From Gigantopelta aegis (taxonomy: Eukaryota > Mollusca > Gastropoda > Neomphalida > Peltospiridae): DNA of 64,000 nt. The translations under genes and the position numbers were made by a program. The DNA lies in the NCBI RefSeq assembly GCF_016097555.1, contig NC_054708.1:1802382-1866381 (forward strand), given 5' to 3'. Positions 1 to 12,765 of the stretch are shown piece by piece. Positions within the stretch are counted from its first letter, which is position 1; every line of letters starts with the position of its first letter. Below the pieces are notes generated by a model. That model had not been told where the DNA came from. It was given only the letters and a program-made list of their open reading frames with translations, and made no database searches.

Positions 1-110
1 ATCCCGAGTGAGGCCACCGATCTTAACGGAGGTCGGACTCGGGATGGGCGGGTTTGAAAGCCTAGTTGTATATGGGCACGTTAAACTAGTTATCATCATC
101 ATCATCCAAA
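1..110. repeat. Left-edge copy of an element repeated in inverted orientation near 12.6 kb
   Basis: Contains GGTCGGACTCGGGATGGGCG and GGGCACGTTAAACTAG; the reverse complement of both, in the same order, occurs at about 12540-12640. It probably continues beyond the left edge. Confidence 0.75.
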
Positions 111-244
111 CTGTTACTTTTGTAAGGGCTACATTTGTTAACATAAACCTTGCTTTAGTGTTGCCCTACTAACTTGTTATTTGTATTGCTTCTGAAATAT
201 TCTCATCAATATCTATAAAGCATTCTTCGTATTGTTAGACTTAC

Positions 245-3200
245 TTGAGCAATGAGAATCCACTTCTGCAACAACTTGGCTCGTTGTGAAGCCTTCGACT
301 TTGCCGTTTTGAGCACGATGGCGATGACACGCAGTGACACTCTGTTGAACTGCTGGATCGTGGCCAGCACACTGGCGCCCTCCTTACTGTCGGACCTGCC
401 TCGCCGTGACCACACCGCGCCAATACAGTGGTGCGGAACAACCTTGCGGAACAGTTCCTGAAATAAATACAACAATTAAATGTATCGCCAGCCATAAACT
501 TATTCCATGTTACTGACTGTTGCTTACATAGATGTCCATTTCAATGCATGTAGAAAATAAATTCAGTTTAAAATGTTAATTTAAATATTTTAAAAACATT
601 TCTCTCACCTGCATTGTGATAAACATCCATATGTAAATATACATAGTTTCCATTATCATGAACTTTTATAATTTGTAAGAAATGGAGCTAAACACAAAAC
701 ATTACCATTAAGCCAAATGCAAACACTGCTGCTGCTGCCATCGTCAAAACTGTAATAGTTATCTCACCTGTTCACTTCATAAAGGGAGACAATAAACAGG
801 ATGCTAAAAACAGTTCTTAATTGAATATAAACATTACGTCATTGTGAATAATTTCTCCACTCGATTTTTGTTTCCATTCATTCTTTTTAAAAAATTCATT
901 TGTCAATCATTATGGTTGCAAAACTAATGCACTACTGTTTTGCAGATAAAACTGATAATTGAATGAACTTGTGGTCTGCTATAAAAGATATAACTGATAA
1001 TTGAATGAACTCGTGGTCCGCTATAAAAGATATAACTGATAATTGAATGAACTCGTGGTCTACAATAAAGGATATAACTGATTATTGAATGAACTCGTGG
1101 TCTGCAATAAAAGATATAACTGATCAATGAATGAACTCGTGGTCTGCAATAAAAGATGTAACTGATCAATGAATGAACTCGTTGTCTACAATATAAGATA
1201 TAACTGCAGGCCTTCTAGAATACGGTGGCCCGATGCCCGAGGCCAGGGTTTTTTGGATTCGGGCCAGTAAAAGTTACTTTGTGTAATCCCGATGGCAAGT
1301 GGTCAAAAAAAAACAAAAAACAAAAAACAAATCTACAACGCTACCTCCTACGATCATACAAAAACAAAAGAAACATCTACAAGTCACTTCTTTCGATTTG
1401 CTATCACAACAAATAGTTGGCTACCAGTAATCTCTGACCCATCCATGACATCAATATACCTACTGATATAACTTTATTAAAGTTATAAAGTGTAAACATT
1501 GGAAAAACAAAAGTTCGGTCTCACTACACAGATCTCATCTGCCATTGAAACCCATGTTAAATTGCCCAACTTCAAACGAAGATTGCCAATAGAACGGGTT
1601 CTCATTGGCACTAACAACATACACCATTGCGAACATACATTATATAAGCATTTATTTTCACTCCAAACTTGAGAACATGTCCGTCTCAGTTTTTTGCTAT
1701 ATGACCGCATCTGGCTGTAGTAGCGGTCCGAACAGGTGGTTCATTAACCGATTCACTCCGGCTGTCACTTGCACTGTATACCCATGTCCCAAAAGGTTGA
1801 TGCACAATATTACAAAATAACATGGGCAAAATACGGTCAGAAGGCTTACCATTAAACATACATATTGTTTTAATACTTCACCATTTCCTAGAAGTGAATA
1901 TGTGAACCATAACATGTGTCACAATTAGGAACTATAGTGGACCGTGATCAATGAACTCTCACGCGGAAGTGATCTGTGTAGTGAGACCTTAAATTCATTG
2001 TTTTGCCGCCATTTTGTTTTTTACACTGGAATTCAAAGATTTGTTACTCTAATACTAATAATATGCAAAACGGTAACCAGTCTTTTATTAGTTTTAAAGG
2101 TTGCATGTCACTATTTACAAATACTTTAAATGTGTAAATTATTAATTTAATTTATAAAATATGACATAAATTGCCATTTTTTTTTTTTAAAGCTTAGGAA
2201 CACAGTAACATGAAATAGATAAATTTAACAAAGTACCAAAGTAACAAAATTACTAATATGGCGTGTGTGTTGGATGGAGGAGTGGGGGGTAAGCCTTAAA
2301 CTGCAATACATGTACACTTTATGCTAATAAAGGTTCTTAATTGTTTCTTTTCTCTTTTTGTTTTTTGAGGGGGGGGGGGGGGGGGGGGGGGAGGGGCGAG
2401 TTCCCATTCATAAGTAAATAAATAATGCTGTTAATTGTTGTAATATATCGGTAACATGGATTATTTTTTATAACTTAGGTGGTTTTAGTGGAAACAATTA
2501 TTTTAAAATTATGTACGGTAACTGTATTCTAAACTGATGAAAATTATTTGCATATTTTTCTAAACAAACCATAAAGCATGCCCAATGAGCCTATCTGTTG
2601 TGTAAATTGACAAATTGATTAAACATGATCTCAGTATGAAAAATGGACATTAAAAAGTTAATTATTTTAATTTATTGGGTTTTTTTTGTTTTATCAACTG
2701 TTAAAATTGGGCAAGTGAATTTTTCACCATGGCCAGTGAATTTTCAAATCCACTGGCCCTACGGCAAGTGAATTTTAAAAATATTCTAGAAACTCTGAAC
2801 TGATATTAAATGAACTCGTGGTCCGCTAAAAAGATATAACTGATATTGAATGAACTCGTGGTTCGCTATAAAAGATATAACTGATATTGAATGAACTCGT
2901 GGTCCGCTATAAAAGATATAACTGATATTGAATGAACTCATGGTCCGCTATAAAAGATATAACTGATATTGAATGAACTCGTGGTTCGCTATAAAAGATA
3001 TAACTGATATTGAATGAACTCGTGGTCCGCTAAAAACATATAACTGATATTGAATGAACTCGTGGTCTGCTATAAAAGATATAACTGATATTGAATTGAA
3101 CTCGTGGTTCGCTATAAAAGATATAACTGATATTGAATGAACTCGTGGTCCGCTATAAAAGATATAACTGATATTGAATGAACTCGTGGTCCGCTATAAA

Positions 3201-6200
3201 AGATATAACTGATATTGAATGAACTCGTGGTTCGCTATAAAAGATATAACTGATATTGAATGAACTCGTGGTCCGCTAAAAACATATAACTGATATTGAA
3301 TGAACTCGTGGTCCACTATAAAAGATATAACTGATATTGAATTGAACTCGTGGTTCGCTATAAAAGATATAACTGATATTGAATGAACTCGTGGTCCGCT
3401 ATAAAAGATATAACTGATATTGAATTGAACTCGTGGTTCGCTATAAAAGATATAACTGATATTGAATGAACTCGTGGTCCGCTATAAATGATATAACTGA
3501 TTATTGAATTGAACTCGTGGTTCGCTATAAAAGATATAACTGATCAATGAATGAACTCGTGGTCCGCTATAAAAGATATAACTGATTATTGAATTGAACT
3601 CGTGGTCTGCAATAAAAGATATAACTGATCAATGAATGAACTCGTGGTCCGCTACAAAAGATATAACTGATTATTGAATTGAACTCGTGGTTCGCTATAA
3701 AAGATATAACTGATCAATGAATGAACTCGTGGTCCACTATAAAAGATATAACTGATAATTGAATGAACTCGTGGTCCACTATAAAAGATATGACTGATAT
3801 TGAATGAACTTGTGGTCCGCTATAAAAGCATCTTCATAAATTAAGACTAATATTCGTTCCTTGTATTCAGCCTTGATACATGTAGTCAAGATTACTGATA
3901 TCCACTACTAGCACCCTCTATTGGAAGAAAATTTGTAACACCGATTATGTCCCTTACATGATGACATCGTTGATGAATCACAGCATCGGAATCTTGAAAG
4001 CAATATCAGTGTTCACCCGCCAACATGGAGTTTACATAACAAGGGAATCTATAAGGAGCGTTGCGATTCGTTGCAATCAGATCTCATCGCATCCAATGAA
4101 ATTTAAGCATTTTGTGGCACGATTTCTTGACGACATGTATCAAGGCTGAATACGAGGAACGAATATTAGCCTTGATTTATGAAGATGCTATAAAAGATAT
4201 AACTGATATTGAATGAACTCGTGGTCCGCTATAAAAGATATAACTAATAACTGAATGAACTCGTGGTCCGCTATAAAAGATATAACTGATCACTGAATGA
4301 ACTTGTGGTCCGCTATACTTACAGCATCTCTACATGTGAGCTGCTCTGCGAAGTGCTTGTTACTGATCTCCTGGAATACCAGCGGTTTGTGGTATGCTGT
4401 CTCAATCATATGATCAACCTCATCGCATATGGAAAATCGGAACTCTATCTCACCTGAAAAGACCAAATGTATTTTTAAATTCCTGAAACAATAACACAGT
4501 CAAAGATATTTTAATATGATTTACCCCTAATGCGAGTCAAGATCAAACTATAATCCTTGCCAGCAATGAACATCCGTTTTCTACCATGGTATGTACTACA
4601 ACTTTATGTATTTCTCAACCAATTGTTTTTTAAATTATACACAAAAATAGTGTAGGTTTCTTGTTATTTTCAAAACACTTTTACTTTTCTTCTTAAGTCA
4701 AGTCAAACTGAAATTATTTACAAATTTACAATGTTTGTTTATCTGGGAAGGACTACAGATCCATTTATCAGTTAACAGAACATTCATTCTTCAGCAAGTC
4801 ATGGTAAACAAAGTATTCCAAAGCCAAAACAGGAGTGCAAAAAGTGCCTGTCAATGACCTTAGACAATATACTGACCATCACGACCTGCATGATCTTTCT
4901 TGAACCTCTCGATGCGGTGACGAGCGCGCTCGGCCAGATCACTGTCTGGGAGATGACACTGGACAAACGTCTCGAGGAGATGCAGACACGGGTAGTCGGG
5001 ATCTTCGTGGAAATCTTCCGGGTACGTGTCGAGCCACACCGATATCACAGACCTCAGAGTTCTGAATATAAACATAAACACATGTGATAACAACCATAAA
5101 CACATGTGATAACAACCATTATAAACACAGGTATCAATATAATAATGTATTATGTGTCGAGCCACACCGATATCACAGACCTCAGAGTTCTGAATACATA
5201 AACATGTGATAACAACCATAAACACATATAACAACCATAAACACATGTGATAACAACCATAAACACAGCGATAACAAACATTATAAACACAGGCGATAAC
5301 AACCATTATAAACACAGGCGATAACAAGCAAACACAGGTATCAATATAATAAATATATTGTCTCAAGCAGGCCTTTATGTTAACTTTTCCATCTAGGAGC
5401 CAGATGGCACCAACTTCTATTTTTCATATAGATAGTATGAAAAGTTTCAGTCACCAAATGAAAACAATGGTCGCATATGTGACAAAATTGGTTGCAATGT
5501 AGAGGGCTGCTCAAGCTATACCTGTATCTCAGCATTCTAAACACAAATACGTGTACATACTTAGACGCTGGTGTTGTCAACAATTACACTTCAAAATAAT
5601 GTTAAGAAGAAATAAATCATTAACAGGGTTTTCACTTACTTTAATTGTAGTTCATTGACTTCACTTTTGTCATCTTTGTAACAGGACTTCAAGATTTTGT
5701 ATCTGCAAAAAAGTAAAACATCAAATAATTATAGGATATTAAACGAGCAATCATTTCGTATTCTGCTATGTCCAGAGTAAAATAGTTTTTAATTGTTAAG
5801 AGACTTAGCGAGTGACAATGCAAATTATTTGACAAGGGACATAAACATGATATGAACTGGTAGCGAGTTTAATATCCTATTTATTACCCATTAATCGACT
5901 CAATTTATATCACTAAATTCATTTGATTTATGTTCCGGTAAGGTTTCAGTGTGTCAGTCGAATGACGTCGAAGTGTTATGTCCCACTTGGCATTCTAGTG
6001 GGACATAACACTTTGATATGTACCATGATATTTTTAACCCTATGGGTAATAAAGACAGGAATACAACATCAATAACCTTTAAACCACCTGGCAAGTATTA
6101 TTGTTGCCAAATGCACCCCCAGGGACATTACATCCATTTATAAATTAACAACATTCTGAGAGTAGTGCTAAAGCAATACATGTCCCCTACCTGGCCGCTA

Positions 6201-9200
6201 TGTTAAGTGGACATAACTGTCAAACATGGAGCCAATTCCATTTATGACCGTTAGTCCTTGAATTAATTCCCATAAGAATCAAACATGGAGCAATTCCAAT
6301 TTTGACAGTTAGTCCTTGAATTAATTCCCATAAAAATCAAACAAGGAGCAATTCCATTTTTGACAGCTAGTCCTTGAATTAATTCCCATAAAAATCAAAC
6401 ATGGAGCAATTCCATTTTTGAGTTATAGCCCTTGAATAAATTCTCATGAAAATCAAAAATGATATGATCAAAATTCTATCAAAAATGGGTACATTCCTAT
6501 GAAAGTCTAACTTGATCTGTAACTGCATGGAATAAAGCTGTATTCCAAATTCCACTCAATATCTTAATGCATAGTGAAAACCAGTCAGAAAAAGTACATG
6601 TAGGACAGATGGACAGACATACAGAAGGACCATTTGAGGTAATGTTTTTTTGTATTTCACTTCAAACTGAGTCCACAGTGTAAAAATTATTTTATTTTTA
6701 AAAACATCTTGGCACACCTTTTGATTATGAGTTCGAGAACTTGTCTAGCTGTGGCGAATGTTCGATATGTTGCCAGGAATATGTTGACGTAGGTGGAGTC
6801 CAGCTCCCCACGGACGGTGGCCAAACTCTCGACAAGTTTCTCCAAGGTTCCAGCCTTTATCACCCGAATCTTCTGAGTCTCCCACATCAAGTGGGAAAAC
6901 TCACGGTCATGCTCATCCTCAAGCTGGAAAACAAAACAAGACATTTTCTCATCTAAATTATTTCAAATCATTTGGAACCAAATATTATGGAAAGTATGTT
7001 TTATTTAACAACACATTCAGCTCATTTTGTAATACTGGTTATTTGGCGTCGGACATATAGTTGAGGACCACACAGATAATTAATAAGAGGTAACCCGCTG
7101 GCCCCATACAATGGGCTACTCTTTCCGATTAGCAGCAAGAGATCGTTTATATGCCAAAATCCCACAGACTGGATAGTACATACCACAACCTACATCAGTT
7201 GTGGAGCCCACTGACGTGGATCGTTCTATATCAACCACGCATCAAACAATGGCTTTACCACAGGGTTATGTCACACCTCTTGGAACAACAACAACAAAAA
7301 AGAGACGATTCTAAATAACGTTTATTATTTTTATAACACACATTAATTTTTTTTAAAGATGATTATAACTGGTTATGTAAAGGAATAAACTGGTATACGG
7401 TGTCAAAGTGGAAACAGACTTTTAATTTACAAATTATGTGTGTATCAACAGTATTAATGACAAGACATTAAACTCAGTCATAAGATAATGTCCAATATGA
7501 AGACTTTGCATATTAAACAGTCATAAATATACATTATTTAAAAACATCAACATTCAAAAGTTTTAAGAATTTTGTGGCTTTAAAAATAGTCTTTGATCCC
7601 TAAAAATGCCAATTGATATATGTGTTTTATAAATCACACGTACCCTTGCTTGTGACCTATACGTCACTCTCTTCAGATAAGCACTATACACTGCTCCCTC
7701 TTCCCGTTCTTCTCGCCAGAATTTGGTAACATCATCCTGAAATAAATATACAATTTGCAGCTGAGGAGTTGATCAAACTTACCAAGAATTTTATCTGCTA
7801 TTGTCAAAAGTCTTATCCTGCTCGGGCACCACACCCAAATTTTTAGCAGATTTTATTTTTTTAACACAATTATGATTGTTTTTAACTCCGACCCTAAAAC
7901 AGTGCTCTACAAAGCGAGTAAAATACTCGCCATGGCGACTAAAAACATTCCCTGGCATCTAAAAAATAAAATCACATTTGTCAGCTGGCGACTGTCCAAT
8001 TATTTTGCTTTAATCTGTAAACAAAACTGGACATCGGAAAACACAGTGGACCAGTAGCAATTTATCTTCCATAAAACCTGTTTTCTATTGGTAGTTTATT
8101 GGAAAAATAAAAGTTTGAATCAAGTTAATCGGACTATGAATAACGGCGACGTTAAGAGAGGTATGTTATCTCCCATAACTTGAATTTCAAGTGTTTGGAA
8201 ATAATTCGGCCCCAGTTCACTTTTGGACCAAGTCGGTCCTATCCCATTTAGACCCAGGTTTTATTTATGTATTAAAATGAGATTGTTGAGTCACTGTGTC
8301 TTTACTTGTCTGTTTCAAACTCAAACGTTAATTATTTTAAATGTCGACTTATATATGCGTTATTCTGTGCTCCAATTGTGTCATGCTTATCATGATAACG
8401 GGTCCCTCCACGATAATGACGTCTCCAGTCGTGAATGTTGTTTTAATCACGTCGGAAGTCTTGTTCACCAGTGGAGGATGAAAACATGTTTATATTTTCA
8501 TGATTCGATTTTAGATGACATTAAAGACACAATAATTTATAAAACAGTATTTACAGAGGCAGTATGTGACTAAAAATAAATATTATTTAAACCAAAAGTA
8601 AGGTAGCCGATTGGTAACTACACGTTGAAGCCTGGTAATTATTATCACAATGCTTTTATTTAACTTTTAATGAGTACTGCAATTTAAATGCATAACTTAG
8701 CAGTGCCATTAAAATAGTAATTCGCTTAATTTCGTTTAATAAAATTATTGGGTACGGAATTTGATACTGATAGTTAATAGTCCTTCACTGTTTTAGTGGA
8801 ACCGGACACAAACAGTAACTTGTAATTACTGTTTAACAACTAGGAATTACCCTTTCACAAGTTCATTCAAATGTGGTCCTAGTAACAATTACGGCATTAG
8901 TAATGTGCCGTAAAATGGCAGATGAATCGATTTAATGACAAGTATATATTAGCTGGCTACTAAATATAAGTGGCTGGCGACTAAAATATTATACTTTACT
9001 GGCCAGGGAAGAGTAAATTTGAACTTGCTTTGTAGAGCACTGTAAAACTAAACCATTTCCTTTTTGAGGGAGGCTCCCCATACCACCTAGCGACAGCGGT
9101 TGCATTCAGACGTACATTGTAAATATTCAATTCCATAACACCATACCCAACCCAATAAAAAGTTTCCATTACTAATAATAGTATGCACAACTCCACAGAC

Positions 9201-12039
9201 AGAATAGCACATACCAGTCAGGGTGCACTGGCTGGAACAAGAAATAACCCAATGGACCTACCAATGGGGATCGATCCTAAATTGACAGCACATCAGCTAT
9301 TGCATTTTCAAAACCATTCCGTTTGGGTTGTGTGTGGTATCAAAATGTTAAAGGTGGTACAACACCCCTAAAATGGACCTGCAAGAACAATTACAGCTGC
9401 AATGTCTGGTTTCAATCGTATACAATCAAGTTCTAAGTTCAAATACAAGCATAACTGCACTTCTAATTCACTCGCGAGTTGTCGTCATTAACGCATATCA
9501 TCAAATGCTTACTAGCCAGTTAGAACAATTCTCGCCATTTTGTAATACCGAGCGGATTCTAGCAGCCAATTACAGCAGACACGCATTGGCGACGTTTTAA
9601 ACACCGGACTCATACGCCTTTTATAATGTGTGTTGTGGTGTGGGCTATACGAAACTAGTTGGACATCCTATATTACCGTAGTACAGACGTATTTTTAAAG
9701 TAATACTTCAGATATTATAAAAGTGCTTAATAAAACGGTTAAGTTGTATTTATACGGATATTAATAACAATAAGACTGTGAAAATGAGTCTTGGTTGTTA
9801 TTTTGTTTTTGTGTTGTTATTGTATAAGAATACTCTTTAAAACTCAAAAATTCTTAAGTTGTAGTAAATAATAAAAATTAGCATAACAGTGTGTTTAAAA
9901 GTGTATGAAATACATGTAACAATCGAAAGGCATATTAGTACGGTGTTTAGAATGTCGCCATGAGTGTCTGCTGAAATTGGCTGCTAGCGTAATTGGCTGC
10001 TAGGAATTGGCTGCTAGAATCCGCTCAGTTTTTGTAATGCAACAATAGTCGAACCGTACTATTTTTAGCCCAGAGGGAGCCCGGCAAAAGTGTCCCACTT
10101 TCAAAATACTGGGTTTATTTTTAACTTAGAAAAGCCAGTGTAGTGAAACCAATTCGGAGTGCGGCGTCTTATATGCACAAAATGTAATGGGATTTTCTGT
10201 TCTAAATGCTTAAATAATAAAAATATTCCAGACAATGCACGTTTACCTTATCATAATTTCACTTTATATTTCAGTGTTCTCGCTGGGTGAAAATTAAAGG
10301 AGGGCGGCCATACGGCACCACACCCTTAAAAAAAAAAAAAAAATTAAAAATAATAAACGAAAAGCAAAAAAAAGGGGGGGGAGCTTGGTTACCATACTGT
10401 TGGGTGCTGGTTGACTTTATGCAAAAAAACCTTCTTATTTTGCCTACAAAAGTTTATACGGAATACAAGCAGACTTGTCTTTTAATTGAACCGGAGATGT
10501 TATCGGTCTGACATCACGGGCAGTTCCGGTTTTGCTGAACCGATCAAAGTTTTAATATTATTATTTTTAATGAAGATTTCAAGATATACAAAAAACAATA
10601 AAGATGTTTGTAAAGTGATCCCCTAATGTCGGATACATTTTTTTTTATTTCCATCTTCATTGAATGAATCGATCGCTGTGATAAAATATTATCGCCAGCT
10701 GATAAAAAGTAGTTTCGTTTTAGTACAGACGGTGTATATATTATTTAGCACCCAAAATAAATTATTTTAATGATAAACACTACAACTTCCGTTGTTTTTA
10801 TAAGCGGTGATATCCCCCAAAATTAAAAGTTTATAATATTTTATAAAGTACTGCTGAATAAACAAAATGACAGAAATGACAGAAAGTAAAAATCATCAGT
10901 TAAAACCAATTATATCTGCAATGGAGGACAAAATATCAGACTATAGTTAGTAGAAACAAGACAGAATGACCGTTCTGATCACGTGACAAATTTGGCGCCA
11001 AATAAGTGAGCTTTTTTCAATCAGAGATTGCCGAATCCGTAAAAAAATTAAAATGTTTTCATTGCTCAAATAAAATATAACTTTTCTTGTTTGTATTAAA
11101 CATACAAATGGATACAGGTATGGGACAAAATAGAGACTGTTAAAAATACTGTTAAATTACGTTGTACGGTGACTGTCGTAAATGTTTCGTCAAGTGCTTT
11201 TTCGTACACAATGCGGCTTGTTTCCTTTGATGTCCAGTGTGCAGACTGATCGGGGGGGGGGGGGGTTCGGTTTTTTTTATTGTTGTTGGGGTTGTGTGTG
11301 GAAAAAAGTGTGCATTTGGAAATAGCGGAGATAGGTGCTGGAAAATAAAGAGGGGCGCAGAAAAATAAAGGAGGGCGGAGAACGTAAAAGTAGGGCGGCA
11401 AAATGCAATAGCGGGACATGCCGCCCTGCTTAAATGGGGCGAGAACACTGTATTTTGTAAATAATTCTGGTTTTTTAAATTAGACTATTTTCTTCAAACA
11501 TGGTTAGATGATTTTTCATTATTTATTGAGTTAAATCTCTGACAGCAAAGACTCTAAAAGACTATAAAGATGATTATAGCATCAAAACATCCGTCTAGCT
11601 TGCCAACAGCAGTCCTGGGGCTACAATGTTGATAGCATAGTTATTGATAGGTCAGTGTTGATGGCATTTTATTGAATCTTGAAAGAAATATGATTTGACA
11701 ATCAAATGATCCACCACCCTACAGGCTACACTGTCTCTACACTACAGGTTACTACACAGTCGAGGTTTACCGTGTACATATGAATCTTTATGATACTATA
11801 TTTGTAGAAATACAATTTGCATTTATTAAATATAAATAGGGGACTGAATAACATAAAAAAATTGTCTGTAATTTATGCCGAAACTGTTTCGTTTCATGTT
11901 TGATGGAACTGTTTGATGCACTGTGACTTTCGCAAACTGCCAAATTCCTTTGCACAGTGTCCTGATTTACAAGGCAAATGGAGCAGCCGTGAGCGTTTAT
12001 GATGAAAGTTACCTGATTATCGGGTTTCCCCGTGTCCAT
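245..12039 (-). CDS. Rgl: Ral guanine-nucleotide exchange factor (RalGDS/RGL family), N-terminal part, seven exons
   Basis: Coding exons in order are 12039-12013, 7736-7644, 6923-6718, 5702-5640, 5061-4886, 4453-4323 and 457-245; all junctions are GT-AG and phases agree, giving 303 codons before the gene runs off the left edge. After a nine-residue start (MDTGKPDNQ) comes a WREEREEGAVY segment, then IKAGTLEKLVESL and NIFLATYRTFATARQVLELI, which are the RasGEF-N hallmarks of RalGDS/RGL proteins. A helical segment with WLDTYPEDFHEDPDYPCLHL follows, then the start of the CDC25 catalytic domain (FAEQLTCRDA, ELFRKVVPHHCIGAVWSRR). Known members load GTP onto RalA/B and bind Ras through a C-terminal RA domain, which would lie outside the window. 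The ATG has an in-frame TAA two codons upstream. I cannot decide between RalGDS and RGL1-3 orthology; the symbol is the invertebrate family name. The seventh junction, into the next exon, uses a good GTAAGT donor. Confidence 0.9.
948..1206 (+). repeat. 41-43 bp minisatellite, first block
   Basis: Six units of the type ATAACTGATAATTGAATGAAC then TCGTGGTCTGCTATAAAAGAT. The array is cut here by a DNA element (1207-2797) and resumes at 2798. Confidence 0.92.
1207..2797. mobile_element. DNA element splitting the 41-bp array, 5-bp target duplication AACTG
   Basis: Ends CAGGCCTTCTAGAATA and, on the other strand, CAGAGTTTCTAGAATA. It is flanked by AACTG at 1202-1206 and 2798-2802, and the uninterrupted satellite reads TATAACTGATA. 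The interior has no long ORF; it includes a run of about 20 G near 2370. Likely a non-autonomous hAT-like element. Confidence 0.7.
2798..4315 (+). repeat. 41-bp minisatellite, main block
   Basis: About 28 units of the type GATATTGAATGAACTCGTGG then TCCGCTATAAAAGATATAACT. It ends within ten bases of the donor of RalGEF exon 6 (4323) and is interrupted by a foldback element at 3829-4187. Confidence 0.93.
3829..4187. mobile_element. Foldback MITE, Mutator-like, 9-bp target duplication
   Basis: 359 bp with terminal inverted repeats of about 62 bp (CATCTTCATAAAT ends, four mismatches). It is flanked by CTATAAAAG at 3820-3828 and 4188-4196; CTATAAAAG is part of the satellite unit and occurs once in uninterrupted units. 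Long inverted repeats with a 9-bp duplication suggest the Mutator superfamily. Confidence 0.82.
4886..5061 (-). CDS. Rgl: RalGEF exon 5 (end of RasGEF-N to linker) with duplicated acceptor
   Basis: The exon begins AACTCTGAGG after a TATATTCAG acceptor and ends at CATGCAG/GTCGTG, phase 2 in and phase 1 out. It encodes LRSVISVWLDTYPEDFHED and a helical stretch ending FKKDHAG. The acceptor with about the first 35 coding bases is repeated about 130 bp further upstream in the intron (5157-5197), separated by small repeats of a CACATGTGATAACAACC type. Confidence 0.85.
5070..5350. repeat. Intronic repeats with a second copy of the RalGEF exon 5 acceptor
   Basis: Repeats of ACCATAAACACATGTGATAAC type, about 24 bp, surround a duplicate (5157-5197) of the exon 5 start and acceptor. 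Confidence 0.85.
5703..6210. other. RalGEF intron, no recognised feature
   Basis: AT-rich intron sequence with no repeat or coding signal that I can support. Confidence 0.5.
6225..6450. repeat. Tandem repeat, about 61 bp x 4
   Basis: Units of the type AAACATGGAGCAATTCCA then TTTTTGACAGTTAGTCCTTG and AATTAATTCCCATAAAAATC; the last copy is degraded. Confidence 0.85.
6992..7262 (-). mobile_element. tRNA-derived SINE, diverged
   Basis: Tail-first on the plus strand: TGTTTTATTTAACAACACA, GGACCACACAGAT, CCGATTAGCAGCAAG, CCCACAGACTGGATAGTACA, then a decayed head. It lies in the RalGEF intron. Confidence 0.75.
7263..7643. other. RalGEF intron, AT-rich, nothing recognised
   Basis: No coding or repeat structure that I can support. 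Confidence 0.4.
7900..9042. mobile_element. Non-autonomous DNA element with CAGTGCTCTACAAAGC ends
   Basis: Left end CAGTGCTCTACAAAGC is matched by GCTTTGTAGAGCACTG at the right; flanks share TAAAA (7895-7899 and 9043-9047). It has subterminal repeats of a GGCGACTAAAA type. The ORF inside (8223-8573) resembles nothing I know and is not claimed as a gene. Probably hAT-like. Confidence 0.75.
9186..9305 (-). mobile_element. SINE head fragment
   Basis: ACAGACAGAATAGCACATACC, GTGCACTGGCTGGAAC, GGGATCGATCCTAAATTGAC match the head half of the common SINE in this window. Confidence 0.7.
9310..10270. other. RalGEF intron 1, no gene recognised
   Basis: Unique AT-rich sequence with a short run of ATTGGCTGCTAG repeats near 9980-10015. 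Confidence 0.4.
10272..11450. mobile_element. DNA element with CAGTGTTCTCGC / GCGAGAACACTG ends, copy 1
   Basis: Perfect 12-bp terminal inverted repeat and shared flanking TATTT. The interior contains AAATTAAAGGAGGGCGG near the left and several GGAGGGCGG-like pieces near the right. A second copy lies at 55610-56880. No transposase ORF. Confidence 0.78.
11451..12012. other. RalGEF intron 1 next to the first coding exon
   Basis: No additional feature seen. Confidence 0.4.
12013..12039 (-). CDS. Rgl: First coding exon of the RalGEF gene (27 nt)
   Basis: This is a very short first coding exon, nine codons from ATG to a CAG/GTAACT donor. It ends in phase 0, and the next exon (7736) starts with GAT in phase 0, so MDTGKPDNQ joins DDVTKFW without a break. 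The triplets before the ATG read TAA GGA, so translation cannot start further upstream in this exon. The exon is assigned from phase, donor and start context only; other first exons may exist, since this family often uses several N-termini. Confidence 0.6.
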
Positions 12040-12539
12040 TCCTTAGTCACGTCAAAAGTCTAAAACGTATTTTAGACATCTTTTGATCCTTTTGATCAGT
12101 TTTGCTACATCTTTTGTGTAATAGTTTTACACCCAGCCTACTTCCGGTCCGCCATATATATTCTGCTGTGAGTAAATTCTGCTCTTTTTTTCTCTTTTTT
12201 TGGTTGTCAGGCTGGTAATCACTGAGTTCGCATCTCGACTGAGGAGGTGTAAAGCCACTACACCGACTTTTCACCACTAGCAATTAACCATTAGCCCACT
12301 ATCCAGAACAGACAATGCAGACAGTTGAGGTGTGTGTTCAGGACAGCGTGTTTGAACCATATGAATGAAAATTAAGTTTAAAATAAATAAACAAATAATG
12401 AATGAATGAATGAATAAATGGATGAATGAATGTTTAAAATCCTAATTTAGAAAGTACTTTAAAACTTTGTAGGCCTATTTTCGGGAACATGCTGGAAAAA
12501 CAAATAATAGGGTAGGTGAGTTTTTCTTCGTATTACTAA

Positions 12540-12640
12540 TGATGATAACTAGTTTAACGTGCCCATATACCACTAGGGTTTCGAACACGCCCATCCCGAG
12601 TCCGACCTCCGATAAGATCGGTGGCCTGACTCGGGATGGG
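12540..12640. repeat. Inverted copy of the element at the left edge
   Basis: GATGATAACTAGTTTAACGT through ACTCGGGATGGG matches the complement of positions 1-110 with few differences. It ends in a run of about 18 G. Confidence 0.75.
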
Positions 12641-12689
12641 GGGGGGGGGGGGGGGGGTCGTATTACTATCTTCTTTTGTTGTTTTTCGT

Positions 12690-12765
12690 TTATTTGTTGT
12701 CTGTCTGTCTGTCTGTCCGTCCGTCTGTCCGTCCGTCCGTCTCTCTCTCTCTCTCTCTCTCTCGG
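12690..12765 (+). repeat. Simple repeats TGTC / CCGT / CT
   Basis: Consecutive runs of CTGT, CCGT and CT dinucleotides in the spacer between the RalGEF and PRDX6 genes. Confidence 0.9.

Noticed and set aside
8223..8573. 116-residue ORF
   Set aside because: Lies wholly inside a non-autonomous DNA element and has no domain I recognise; probably chance.
11096..11448. Pro/Phe-rich ORFs on the minus strand
   Set aside because: Inside the CAGTGTTCTCGC element and dominated by G-run and GGAGGGCGG translation.
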